A stretch of DNA of 64,000 nt from Planctomycetaceae bacterium (lineage in GTDB: Bacteria > Planctomycetota > UBA1135 > GCA-002686595). The stretch covers positions 38,326 through 102,325 of the forward strand of contig WYBT01000031.1 of NCBI GenBank assembly GCA_011525785.1, in the 5' to 3' direction. This document shows, in pieces, positions 45,723 through 52,657 of this stretch. Below the pieces are notes generated by a model. That model was given only the letters and a program-made list of their open reading frames with translations, was not told where the DNA came from and did no database searches. Position 1 is the first letter of the stretch. Each line of letters starts with the position of its first letter. The position numbers and the translations under genes were made by a program.

Positions 45723-46559
45723 TCAGGCGCGCACGCGTCGAAACGCGAGCAGGTCGTGGCTCGTGGTCACGGCGGTTCGGCCCAGTTCGGCGAGCGCCGC
45801 TCGCTCGCGAGCGCGGGCCCAGCGGTACGTGGCGGCCGCGAGGCGCATCAGGTCGGCGGGCTCGAGTTGCACTTGCGCCCGCGCCGAGCGCTCTCCCACC
45901 AGCTCGAACTGCGGCGCGAGCTCGGCCACGACGCGGGCGACACGCGAATCCCCGTGAATTTCACCCAGCACGGCCCCGCGCAACTCGGCCAGGTCGTCGG
46001 CGGCGGGGACGGCCACGATCAGCGCGCCGTGAGCTGCGAGCGCTCGCGCAAGCTCGTCACGCGGTCGTCGGCCGTCGATCGACAGCGCGAGGGCGAGCGA
46101 GCCGTCGAGGAGCGGCAGACGGCGATCGGCGTTCGCCACGACCCAGGTGTGCTGCGGATGGCGGCGCGCGCACAGCTCGATCGAGTGCGCCGACAGATCG
46201 AGGCCGATGCCGTGGAGTGCGCTGCACGCGGCCGCTGCAGCCAGAAATCGCCCTTCGCCGCAACCCAGATCGGCCGCGAAGCTGCCTGGTTCGAGGCGCA
46301 GCTCGCCCGCCAGCTCGCACAGCGCCTGCTCGAGCGCTGCGCCGAAGCCCGAGTCGAGCAACTCGCGCCGCGCTTGCGCCGTTTCGCGCGAATCGCCCGC
46401 CGCGAGCGAGCGGCGATCTTGCGGTTGGAGCAGGCTCAAGTAGCCGCTGCGCGCGACGTCGAAGCTGTGTCCGCCCGCGCAGCTCCAGCTTCGCCCGCGC
46501 GGCTCGAGCGCGAGCGCGCAGCCGCGCACCGTGCAGGCCAGCGGGGGAGTCAGGGCCAT
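45723..46559 (-). CDS. RlmA-like 23S rRNA (guanine-N1)-methyltransferase
   Basis: A 278-residue protein. The N-terminal segment LACTVRGCALALEPRGRSW, then CAGGHSFDVARSGYLSLLQP, corresponds to the RlmA zinc knuckle and its F-D-x-A-x-x-G-Y signature. Next comes AGDSRETAQARRELLDSGFG, as in RlmA, and then the SAM-binding motif FAADLGCGEGRFL. One Cys of the classical CPxC zinc site is replaced (CTVRGC spacing), so zinc binding is altered. It probably methylates a guanine in 23S rRNA helix 35 (family knowledge). TACCAT at 46575-46570 precedes ATG 46559 by 10 bases. Confidence 0.82.
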   Translation of the reverse strand: MALTPPLACTVRGCALALEPRGRSWSCAGGHSFDVARSGYLSLLQPQDRRSLAAGDSRETAQARRELLDSGFGAALEQALCELAGELRLEPGSFAADLGCGEGRFLAAAAACSALHGIGLDLSAHSIELCARRHPQHTWVVANADRRLPLLDGSLALALSIDGRRPRDELARALAAHGALIVAVPAADDLAELRGAVLGEIHGDSRVARVVAELAPQFELVGERSARAQVQLEPADLMRLAAATYRWARARERAALAELGRTAVTTSHDLLAFRRVRA

Positions 46560-46569
46560 CGTGGCGGCG

Positions 46570-46575
46570 ATGGTA
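46570..46575 (-). promoter_or_regulatory. Candidate -10 element of the RlmA-like gene
   Basis: TACCAT on the minus strand (46575 to 46570) predicts transcription from about 46563, only about four bases before ATG 46559. Confidence 0.35.
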
Positions 46576-46612
46576 GCGGCGACCGCGCTGTGCGAGCCGA
46601 GCGTGTGCTTGT

Positions 46613-47839
46613 TCAGCGTGCCGGCGGCTGCGTTGCTCGCAGCGCTGCGCGGCTCTCGCGCAGTGCAAGTCCGACGCCGACGAGCAGCGCCAACGCGGCC
46701 CAGGTCCACGCGCCGTAGGCCTCCGTGAGGTCGCTGAGCCGCTCGCCGAGGAGGCCCTCGCCCGTAAGTCCGGTGAGTGCGAAGGCGAAGCCCACGAGCG
46801 CGAGCGATCGACGGCGAACGCGCGCAGGCGCCGCGCCGCTCGCGTGACTCAGCAGGAAAGCCAGCGGAAGGACAAGCGTCACGTAGTGCTGCTTCCAACT
46901 GCGTTCAGAGAGCAGCAGCATCGCCAGCGCCACGAGCGCGTACTCGCCGAGCGCGGCTTGCGGCGTGCGCGCCGAGCGCGCGGCCCACGCGACGAACGCG
47001 AGCACCGCCGCAGCGCAGGCGTAGAACACGAGCTTGAAGTCGGCGTGCTCCAGCGCGATCCAGTGGATCGACAGATCGCGCTCGAAGTGCGGCGGGCGCG
47101 CCACGATGGCCGTCGACTCGCTGAGCAAGCGGCCGAGCAAGCCGGTCAGCGACTGATTGATGTGCTCGGTCTGCATGCGTGTGAGCTGCGCGCCGCTCAC
47201 GTACGGCTCGAGCATCTGGTCGCGCCACTCGCCGACCAGCGCGAAGTGCCGCTCGAATCCGAGCAGCGCGCCCGGAATCACGCCCGCGAACAGCGCGATG
47301 CCCGCGAGCATCCAAAGCGCCGAGCGCGGGCTGCGTTTCCACGCGAAGTAGGCGAGCAGCAGGGCCGGCGTGACCTTGAGCGTGGCGCCGAACGCGGCCC
47401 ACAGGCCCGCGGCGCGCTCGCGACCGTTCCCCCAGCTCGCGGCCGAGGCGACCACGCACGCCGCGACGGGAATGTTGATGTTGCCGTGCGCGATGTCGGA
47501 CAGGAGCACGCGCGCGAGCAGCGCGATCAGCGCCACCAGCGCCCAGGGCGGATAGTCGTGCAGCGCTCCGGCCGCCATGCGCGCGCAGGTCGCGACCATC
47601 CACCAGGCGAGCGCGAGCTTGAACACGGCCCACAGCACGCCGGCGGCGACGTCGTCGAGCGCCAGCCAAGGCCGCAGGCACAGCGCGGTCGTCGGCGGCG
47701 TGGGAAAGCCCTCGCGCAGCGTTTGCTCATCGCGCCCGTAGATCGACTCGCCGCGCTCGAGCGCCTCGACCGCCGGGCGCCACTTGAGGATGGCGCACTG
47801 GCCTTTGCGCGCTTTGTGAACCGCCTGGACGAGCGCCAA
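46613..47839 (-). CDS. GT87-like polyprenyl-sugar glycosyltransferase (DUF2029), start uncertain
   Basis: At least 408 residues with about ten membrane helices. GT87-type features include a ILKWRPAVEALERGESIYG periplasmic loop near the N-terminus, SDIAHGNINIPVAACVV (the G-N-x-N motif), AAFGATLKVTPALLLAYFAW (K-x-x-P) and a SERSWKQHYVTLVLPLAFLL segment (the R-x-W-x-x-H of late loops). TTG 47839 is the first conventional start, but it would remove the start of helix 1. The frame is open up to the previous gene's TGA and reads CAWTLAAALTLLALV just before. A start at CTG 47914 or ATC 47923 is therefore possible. It probably transfers a sugar from a lipid carrier. Confidence 0.75.
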   Translation of the reverse strand: MALVQAVHKARKGQCAILKWRPAVEALERGESIYGRDEQTLREGFPTPPTTALCLRPWLALDDVAAGVLWAVFKLALAWWMVATCARMAAGALHDYPPWALVALIALLARVLLSDIAHGNINIPVAACVVASAASWGNGRERAAGLWAAFGATLKVTPALLLAYFAWKRSPRSALWMLAGIALFAGVIPGALLGFERHFALVGEWRDQMLEPYVSGAQLTRMQTEHINQSLTGLLGRLLSESTAIVARPPHFERDLSIHWIALEHADFKLVFYACAAAVLAFVAWAARSARTPQAALGEYALVALAMLLLSERSWKQHYVTLVLPLAFLLSHASGAAPARVRRRSLALVGFAFALTGLTGEGLLGERLSDLTEAYGAWTWAALALLVGVGLALRESRAALRATQPPAR

Positions 47840-47930
47840 CAGCGTGAGCGCTGCCGCGAGCGTCCAAGCGCATGCTCGCGCGCGGCGTCGCGAAGCCTCG
47901 GACTGTGAACTCAGCGCGTCGATGCGCGCG

Positions 47931-47936
47931 ATTGTA
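47931..47936 (-). promoter_or_regulatory. Candidate -10 element of the GT87-like gene
   Basis: TACAAT on the minus strand (47936 to 47931), directly after the protease stop, predicts transcription from about 47924. This is one base before an in-frame ATC that keeps the first membrane helix in the protein. Confidence 0.4.
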
Positions 47937-47959
47937 GTGCGCCCTCGCTGGCGCGGCCG

Positions 47960-49144
47960 TCACTGCTTGGCCGAGGCGGCCTCGAGGCGCGGCTTGATCC
48001 CGCCGATCCTGCTCGCGCAGCCGGCGTGCTCCATCCAGTCGTAGATGTCGGGCATCGGAGTGGCGAGGCCCATGTGCGGCACGATCGTCGAGCGCGCGGC
48101 GCCGTGCGTGTAGATCTTCGAGAAGATGCCGATGAGCTCGTGCGTGCGCGCGTCGAAGATGCCGCCGCCGGAGTTGCCGATGTAGGTCGGCGCGCTGAGC
48201 ATCCAGTAGCGCACTCCGTCGACCACGTGCGTGGTCGAAGCGATTTCGCCGGGCGTGGGGATCGGGTCGTTGCCCAGCGGACAACCGACGGCGTAGATCG
48301 CGTCGAAGGTCGCGATTTCGGTCAGGCGCTCGCGCGAGGCGAGTCTGGCGCCGTGTTCGAGGCGCTCGTCGAGTTGCAGTTCGAGCAGCGCGACATCGAG
48401 CGCGATGTCGTAGGCCACCATCAGCGCGCTTTCGTTGCGCGTCGAGCCGTCGTAGGCGTAGATCGTCACCGGCACGGGGTCCGACGTGCGCTGCGGCGAG
48501 CCGTAGATGTCGCGCACGACGTGCCACGAGGTGAGCACGTGGGTCTTCCAGTTGTGCTCGCCGCTGGGCGTCGACTCGAGCAGCACGCCGCTGCCCACGG
48601 TGGCGTCGCCGGCGAGCTGCACGACCGGCGCGACGAGCTCGCGCCACATGCGTTCGACATCGCGCTCGACCAGCGGCGCGACGCGCGAGTGCAGTTCCGC
48701 CAGGCGCGCGCGACTCTCGCTGTCCAGTCGTTGCGAGCGCTCGTCGAGCTCTTCCAGCCGCTCTTCGCGCTCGTCGACCAGCGCGTGCAGGCGCGTCAGC
48801 CGCCCGTCGATGTCGCGCGGCGCAAGTCCGCTCCACAGCCGCTCCCAACTGTCCATGCGCGCGTCTTGTTCGGCGATCTCGCAGTCCGAGCGCTCGATGC
48901 GCGAGGAGACCACCGAGAGCCGCTGCGCGAGTCGTTCCACGCGGTCGTCGGCCTCGAGTTCCGCGCGAGCCGAAGCGAGCTCGTCATCGAGCTGCGCGAT
49001 TCGGCGCTCCAGCTGCGCGACGCGCACCGGCGCTTCGCGCGCCTCGCGCAGCAGCTCGGCCGTGCGCGAACGCAGCGTGTGGATCTGGTCCGCGGCGAAG
49101 ATGGCCGCGGCTGCAAGGCCGGTGACGAGCGCGGTGCGGTTCAT
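47960..49144 (-). CDS. Trypsin-like serine protease with N-terminal coiled coil
   Basis: A 394-residue protein. A short N-terminal hydrophobic segment (ALVTGLAAAAIFAAD) acts as signal anchor. Residues about 25-165 are a continuous coiled coil. Residues about 172-375 form a trypsin-fold protease with His208 in LTSWHVV, Asp250 in IALDVALLEL and Ser325 in YIGNSGGGIFD, so the triad is complete. There is no PDZ domain, unlike DegP/HtrA. It resembles planctomycete S1C-type envelope proteases. Substrate unknown; the coiled coil suggests oligomerisation or a scaffold. The GT87-like gene follows on the same strand after about 35-120 bases, depending on its start. Confidence 0.85.
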   Translation of the reverse strand: MNRTALVTGLAAAAIFAADQIHTLRSRTAELLREAREAPVRVAQLERRIAQLDDELASARAELEADDRVERLAQRLSVVSSRIERSDCEIAEQDARMDSWERLWSGLAPRDIDGRLTRLHALVDEREERLEELDERSQRLDSESRARLAELHSRVAPLVERDVERMWRELVAPVVQLAGDATVGSGVLLESTPSGEHNWKTHVLTSWHVVRDIYGSPQRTSDPVPVTIYAYDGSTRNESALMVAYDIALDVALLELQLDERLEHGARLASRERLTEIATFDAIYAVGCPLGNDPIPTPGEIASTTHVVDGVRYWMLSAPTYIGNSGGGIFDARTHELIGIFSKIYTHGAARSTIVPHMGLATPMPDIYDWMEHAGCASRIGGIKPRLEAASAKQ

Positions 49145-49277
49145 GGGGCCGTCGCCGCGCCGGCCATGGGCGACCGCGGCGCTCGACGACGCTGGCCCTC
49201 ATCGGCGCCCGCTGCGGCGGATTTGAAGCCAATTGCGAGCTTCTGGCGCCGCGCCCGCTCGCCGCCGGGGCGCCTCT

Positions 49278-49319
49278 ATCTCCTGGAGCCTCCGCGAAGA
49301 CGCGAAGGCCCCAGGAGAT
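49278..49319 (-). terminator. Long hairpin at the 3' end of the cytochrome b562-like gene
   Basis: A 9-bp outer stem (atctcctgg 49278-49286 with 49111+200 to 49319) continues, after a one-base bulge on each side, into a second stem with 8 of 9 pairs and an aaga loop. It begins 6 bases beyond the stop at 49326 on the minus strand. There is no clear T tract, so termination may depend on structure or Rho. Confidence 0.55.
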
Positions 49320-49325
49320 GGCAGC

Positions 49326-49772
49326 TCAGCGCCCGTCGCGCGGCCGGAACTGGCTGTGTCCGGCCGATTTGAGGTTGTCGGCTTGCCGCAGCGCCTTGTC
49401 GGCCTTCTTGGCGTCGCCGGCCAGCACCGCCGCCTCGACGTCGAGCAACGCCCGCATCAAGTCCTGCATCTGCGTCCGGTACGCGAATTCGGCCTTGCGG
49501 CGCGCCTTCTCGTCGGTCATGTCGACGACGGCCTTGGGCAGTTCGGCCTTCGCGTCGAGCGTCGCGCGCTGGGCCTTCCAGACCTCGGGCAGCGCCTTGT
49601 CGAGCGCATCGGGCGTCTTGAGCGCGCCCTGGATGCCCTTCACCGCGCCGTCGATCTGCTCCATCGCGGCCTGCAGCTTGCCGGCGTCTTGCGGCGTCGA
49701 GCGCAGCGGTTGCACCGCGACGACACCGGCCACCAGGACGAGCGACGCACACCAAAGGAACTTCGTGTTCAT
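49326..49772 (-). CDS. Cytochrome b562-like periplasmic helical protein
   Basis: A 148-residue protein with a signal peptide (FLWCASLVLVAGVVAV), followed by about 120 residues of pure amphipathic helix: QAAMEQIDGAVKGIQGALKT, ARRKAEFAYRTQMQDLMRAL, AGDAKKADKALRQADNLK. It ends SAGHSQFRPRD. The G-H near the C-terminus, followed by F-R/K, is the haem-ligand position of cytochrome b562-type four-helix proteins, and Met residues early in helix 1 could supply the other ligand. Haem binding is inferred. It is divergent from a dienelactone hydrolase gene through a 106-base palindromic promoter region. Confidence 0.65.
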   Translation of the reverse strand: MNTKFLWCASLVLVAGVVAVQPLRSTPQDAGKLQAAMEQIDGAVKGIQGALKTPDALDKALPEVWKAQRATLDAKAELPKAVVDMTDEKARRKAEFAYRTQMQDLMRALLDVEAAVLAGDAKKADKALRQADNLKSAGHSQFRPRDGR

Positions 49773-49774
49773 GG

Positions 49775-49880
49775 TCTGGTTGTACCGTGCCAGAGCAATC
49801 TGTCCCACGCCGCCGTTGCGTTCGGGTCGCCGTTGCGCTGCGCGGCGTGGGACAGATTGCTCTGGCACGGTACAACCAGA
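49775..49880. repeat. 39-bp perfect inverted repeat covering both divergent promoters
   Basis: The left arm 49775-49813 and right arm 49842-49880 are exact reverse complements (39 of 39). They are separated by 28 bases that hold two CGTTGCG copies (49814 and 49831). The arms end 2 bases from ATG 49772 (minus) and 7 bases from ATG 49888 (plus). Each gene is therefore preceded by the same sequence, including TTGCTCTGGCACGGTACAAC. Likely an inverted duplication of one promoter and operator. Confidence 0.95.
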
Positions 49881-49887
49881 ACCACCC

Positions 49888-50694
49888 ATGAAGACCCTAC
49901 TCACGTTCGCGTTTGCGCTGTTCGCCCCGTTGTTCGTCACGACGCGCGCGGCGCAGGACACGCCTGCGGCGGCGCTCGCGCAGTCGCCGCGCCACCACGA
50001 GTGGGTCGAGCTCGAGCGCGGTGAACGCAAGCTGCGCTGCTTCGTCGCGTTCCCCGAGGTGGCTGCCAAGGCGCCCGCGGTGCTCGTGATCCACGAGAAC
50101 AAGGGCCTCACCGACTGGGTGCGCTCGGTCGCCGACGGACTGGCGGCGAAGGGCTTCATCGCCGTTGCGCCGGACCTGCTCTCGGGCGCCGGGCCCAAGG
50201 GCGGCGACACGTCGAGCTTCGAGAGCGTCGACCTCGCGACCAAGGCGCTCTACGCGCTCGAGCCCGAGCAGGTGCGCGCCGACCTCGACGCGGCCGCGGC
50301 CTGGGCGCGCAAGCACGACGCATGCGACGGCAAGCTCAGCGTCGCGGGCTTTTGTTGGGGCGGCAGCCAGACCTTCACCTACGCAGCGCACGCCAAGGGC
50401 CTGCACGCGGCGTTCGTGTTCTACGGCGGCGCGCCGAAGGACGAGGAGCTGCTCGCGAAGATCGAGTGCCCCGTCTACGGCTTCTACGGCGAGAACGACG
50501 CGCGCATCACCAGCACCGTGGCGGACACGAGCGCGGCGATGAAGAAGGCCGGCAAGCGCTTCGAGGCCACGATCTACCCCGGCGCGGGGCACGGCTTCGT
50601 GCGCGCGGGCGAGGCCGCCGACGCGTCCGAGGCCAACAAGTCGGCGCGCGCGGAGGCCTGGAAACGCTGGCTCGAGCTGCTCGCGGCGAAGTGA
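49888..50694 (+). CDS. Periplasmic dienelactone hydrolase-family protein
   Basis: A 268-residue alpha/beta hydrolase with a signal peptide (LLTFAFALFAPLFVTTRA). The catalytic triad is Cys156 in VAGFCWGGSQT, Asp204 in GENDARI and His235 in GAGHGFVRA, the Cys-Asp-His form of dienelactone hydrolases. VIHENKGLTDWVR contains the conserved Glu that controls the Cys. Export to the periplasm is common in planctomycete homologues; the substrate is unknown. It shares the 39-bp inverted-repeat promoter with the cytochrome b562-like gene and is convergent with the next gene (16 bases). Confidence 0.9.
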   Translation: MKTLLTFAFALFAPLFVTTRAAQDTPAAALAQSPRHHEWVELERGERKLRCFVAFPEVAAKAPAVLVIHENKGLTDWVRSVADGLAAKGFIAVAPDLLSGAGPKGGDTSSFESVDLATKALYALEPEQVRADLDAAAAWARKHDACDGKLSVAGFCWGGSQTFTYAAHAKGLHAAFVFYGGAPKDEELLAKIECPVYGFYGENDARITSTVADTSAAMKKAGKRFEATIYPGAGHGFVRAGEAADASEANKSARAEAWKRWLELLAAK

Positions 50695-50710
50695 GCGCGA
50701 GTGCGCGCGA

Positions 50711-52576
50711 CTACGGGCAGGTCGTGAACGTCACGCCGTTCGAGAGGCCCGTGGTGCTCGGGCTCTGCGGATCGCGGAACCAGGCCTGCATCCAGAACGA
50801 CGAGCCCGCGGGCGAGGCGGCGACGAGCGCACTCAGCGGATAGCTGAACGAGCCGCTGCACGAGCCCGCGACGCCGCCCGAGTTCTGCGCGGGGAAGCGC
50901 AGCAGCGGCGGCGCCACGCACAACAAGCCGCCTTGGAACGGCGCAGCGAGGGGCCCGTTGAAGCCGCGGAACACCAGTCCGGCGCGCTGACCCTCGACCT
51001 GCGAGACCGCGACCGCGAAGTTGCCCGACGGCGTCGGCGCGCCGCTGGTGCTGATCGACGCGCTGCAGCCGTTCGAGGAGAGCTTGGCGGTGCAGTAGGT
51101 CTGGGCCGGCGCGCAACCCGCGGTGATGCGCAGCGCGATCGGGTTGGCGCTGGTGAAGAGGGTTCCGTCGCCGCGGCGCGAGATCACGCCCGGCCCGCTG
51201 GTTCCGATGTTGGCGGCCGCGAAGTAGATCCCCGGCTGGTTGCTGCGCAGGCGCAGCCAGTGGCGTCCGGCGGGCAGCGCGACGTTGAACGCCCGGCGCA
51301 CCCAGTTGACGGTGTTGGGATTGAAGCGGAACTGATAGCTCGCCGACGCGATCGGCGCGTTCTCGTTCGGGAAGTTCGCGCCGTTGTCGGGCAGCAGCGT
51401 GGCGCTGAAGCCCGACCCGTCGCCGTAGTTGGCGGTGAAGCCGTCGAGGTGGATCTCGCCGAGGTTCCAGCCGCCCGCGGGCACGTCGATGGGCGAGAAG
51501 ATCTCGAACTGGTTGTTCGCGGCCGGCGTCGGACCGCCGAGCGTGAAGCTGGGCGGAACGGGATCGGAGTCCTGGTGGACGAGCAGCGTCCAGTTCGGGC
51601 AGGCGTCCGCCTCGCACTCGTCGGGCACGCCGTTCGAGTTGCAGTCGTTCGACGCGCCGCCGGAGATGTCGAGCGCGTCGCCGATGCCGTTGGCGTTGCA
51701 ATCGGCGAGCGCCTGCGGCTGCTGCCCTGTGCTCAGCGCCAGCGCGGACGGCGAGGGGCCGCTGCCGATCGAGTAGATCACGCTGCGGTTCTGCCCGCTC
51801 AAGTCGGCCGACTCCACGCGGTCGAACAGGTCGTCGCAGAAGTACAGCTTGCCGTTGGCGCGATCGAGCACCAGCGAGATCAGTCCGCCGCTCTGCACCA
51901 CGTTGATCGAGTTGTCGACCAGCACGGTGAAGTCCGTATCGTCGAGCCGCACGCGGCCCACGAAGTCGCTGATCGTGTCGGCGTCGAGCCAGTAGATGTA
52001 GCCATTGGCGATGTCGAGCTCGATGTCGCGCACCGAGCTGACGCCGCGCACGACCGTCAGCACGTTCGAGCCGTCGAGGTTCATGCGCCGGATCACGCCG
52101 TCGCCGCCGAAGTACACGTGCCCGTTCGTGCCGTCGACCGCCACGCCGCTGAGCGGCCAGCTCTGAATCGCGGTGAACAGCGACTGCGGCGCCGTGCCGT
52201 CGACGTTCGAGCGCCAGATCTGGTTGCCCGAGGTGAAGTACATCTTCCCCAGGCCGTCGAAGCGCGGTGCGCGCGTGCTGCCGGAAGCGTTCACGAGGTT
52301 CGTGAAGCCGCTCCCGTCGAGCGCGACGCGCGTGATGTTCTCCGGCGCGGCCATGTCCGCGATGAAGAAGCGCTGCGAGGGCGGGTCCCACGCCAGTCCG
52401 ACCGGCAGCCACTCGTTCGCGGGCAGCGCGAACAGCGTCTGCGCGTTCGAGCCGTCCAGGTTCATGCTGCGCACGCGCGCCGCGTTGAACTGGTACTCGG
52501 TGAAGTACAGCTTGGTTTGCGCGGAAAGCGCGGGCGCGGAGCAGCAGAGGGCCAGGGCGGCGAGGGTGTGGCGCAT
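50711..52576 (-). CDS. Secreted YWTD-type beta-propeller protein with Cys-containing C-terminal module
   Basis: 621 residues from ATG 52576 (signal peptide HTLAALALCCSAPALSAQ). Residues about 20-290 form a six-bladed propeller of LDL-receptor YWTD-like repeats: KLYFTEYQFNAARVRSMNLD, GHVYFGGDGVIRRMNLDGSN and GYIYWLDADT. Residues about 300-330 carry Asp/Asn-rich calcium-type repeats (DCNANGIGDALDISGG, DCNSNGVPDECE). A jelly-roll-like region follows, then a C-terminal module (about 485-621) starting YCTAKLSSNGCSASIS with the EGQRAGL, NGPLAAP and WFRDP motifs. This module is shared with the 11447 protein. Extracellular; ligand unknown. Confidence 0.85.
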   Translation of the reverse strand: MRHTLAALALCCSAPALSAQTKLYFTEYQFNAARVRSMNLDGSNAQTLFALPANEWLPVGLAWDPPSQRFFIADMAAPENITRVALDGSGFTNLVNASGSTRAPRFDGLGKMYFTSGNQIWRSNVDGTAPQSLFTAIQSWPLSGVAVDGTNGHVYFGGDGVIRRMNLDGSNVLTVVRGVSSVRDIELDIANGYIYWLDADTISDFVGRVRLDDTDFTVLVDNSINVVQSGGLISLVLDRANGKLYFCDDLFDRVESADLSGQNRSVIYSIGSGPSPSALALSTGQQPQALADCNANGIGDALDISGGASNDCNSNGVPDECEADACPNWTLLVHQDSDPVPPSFTLGGPTPAANNQFEIFSPIDVPAGGWNLGEIHLDGFTANYGDGSGFSATLLPDNGANFPNENAPIASASYQFRFNPNTVNWVRRAFNVALPAGRHWLRLRSNQPGIYFAAANIGTSGPGVISRRGDGTLFTSANPIALRITAGCAPAQTYCTAKLSSNGCSASISTSGAPTPSGNFAVAVSQVEGQRAGLVFRGFNGPLAAPFQGGLLCVAPPLLRFPAQNSGGVAGSCSGSFSYPLSALVAASPAGSSFWMQAWFRDPQSPSTTGLSNGVTFTTCP

Positions 52577-52657
52577 GTTGAAGAGCGGGCGCCGCGCGAC
52601 GCGCGCGAACACCCGCTCCACTTACGCTAGCTCACCTGCGCCGAAACGGCGCGCGCT

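Noticed and set aside
49842..49880. Sigma-54 promoter (TGGCACG present in both arms)
   Set aside because: The -12 part after the correct spacing reads AACC and not TTGC, so the consensus fails.
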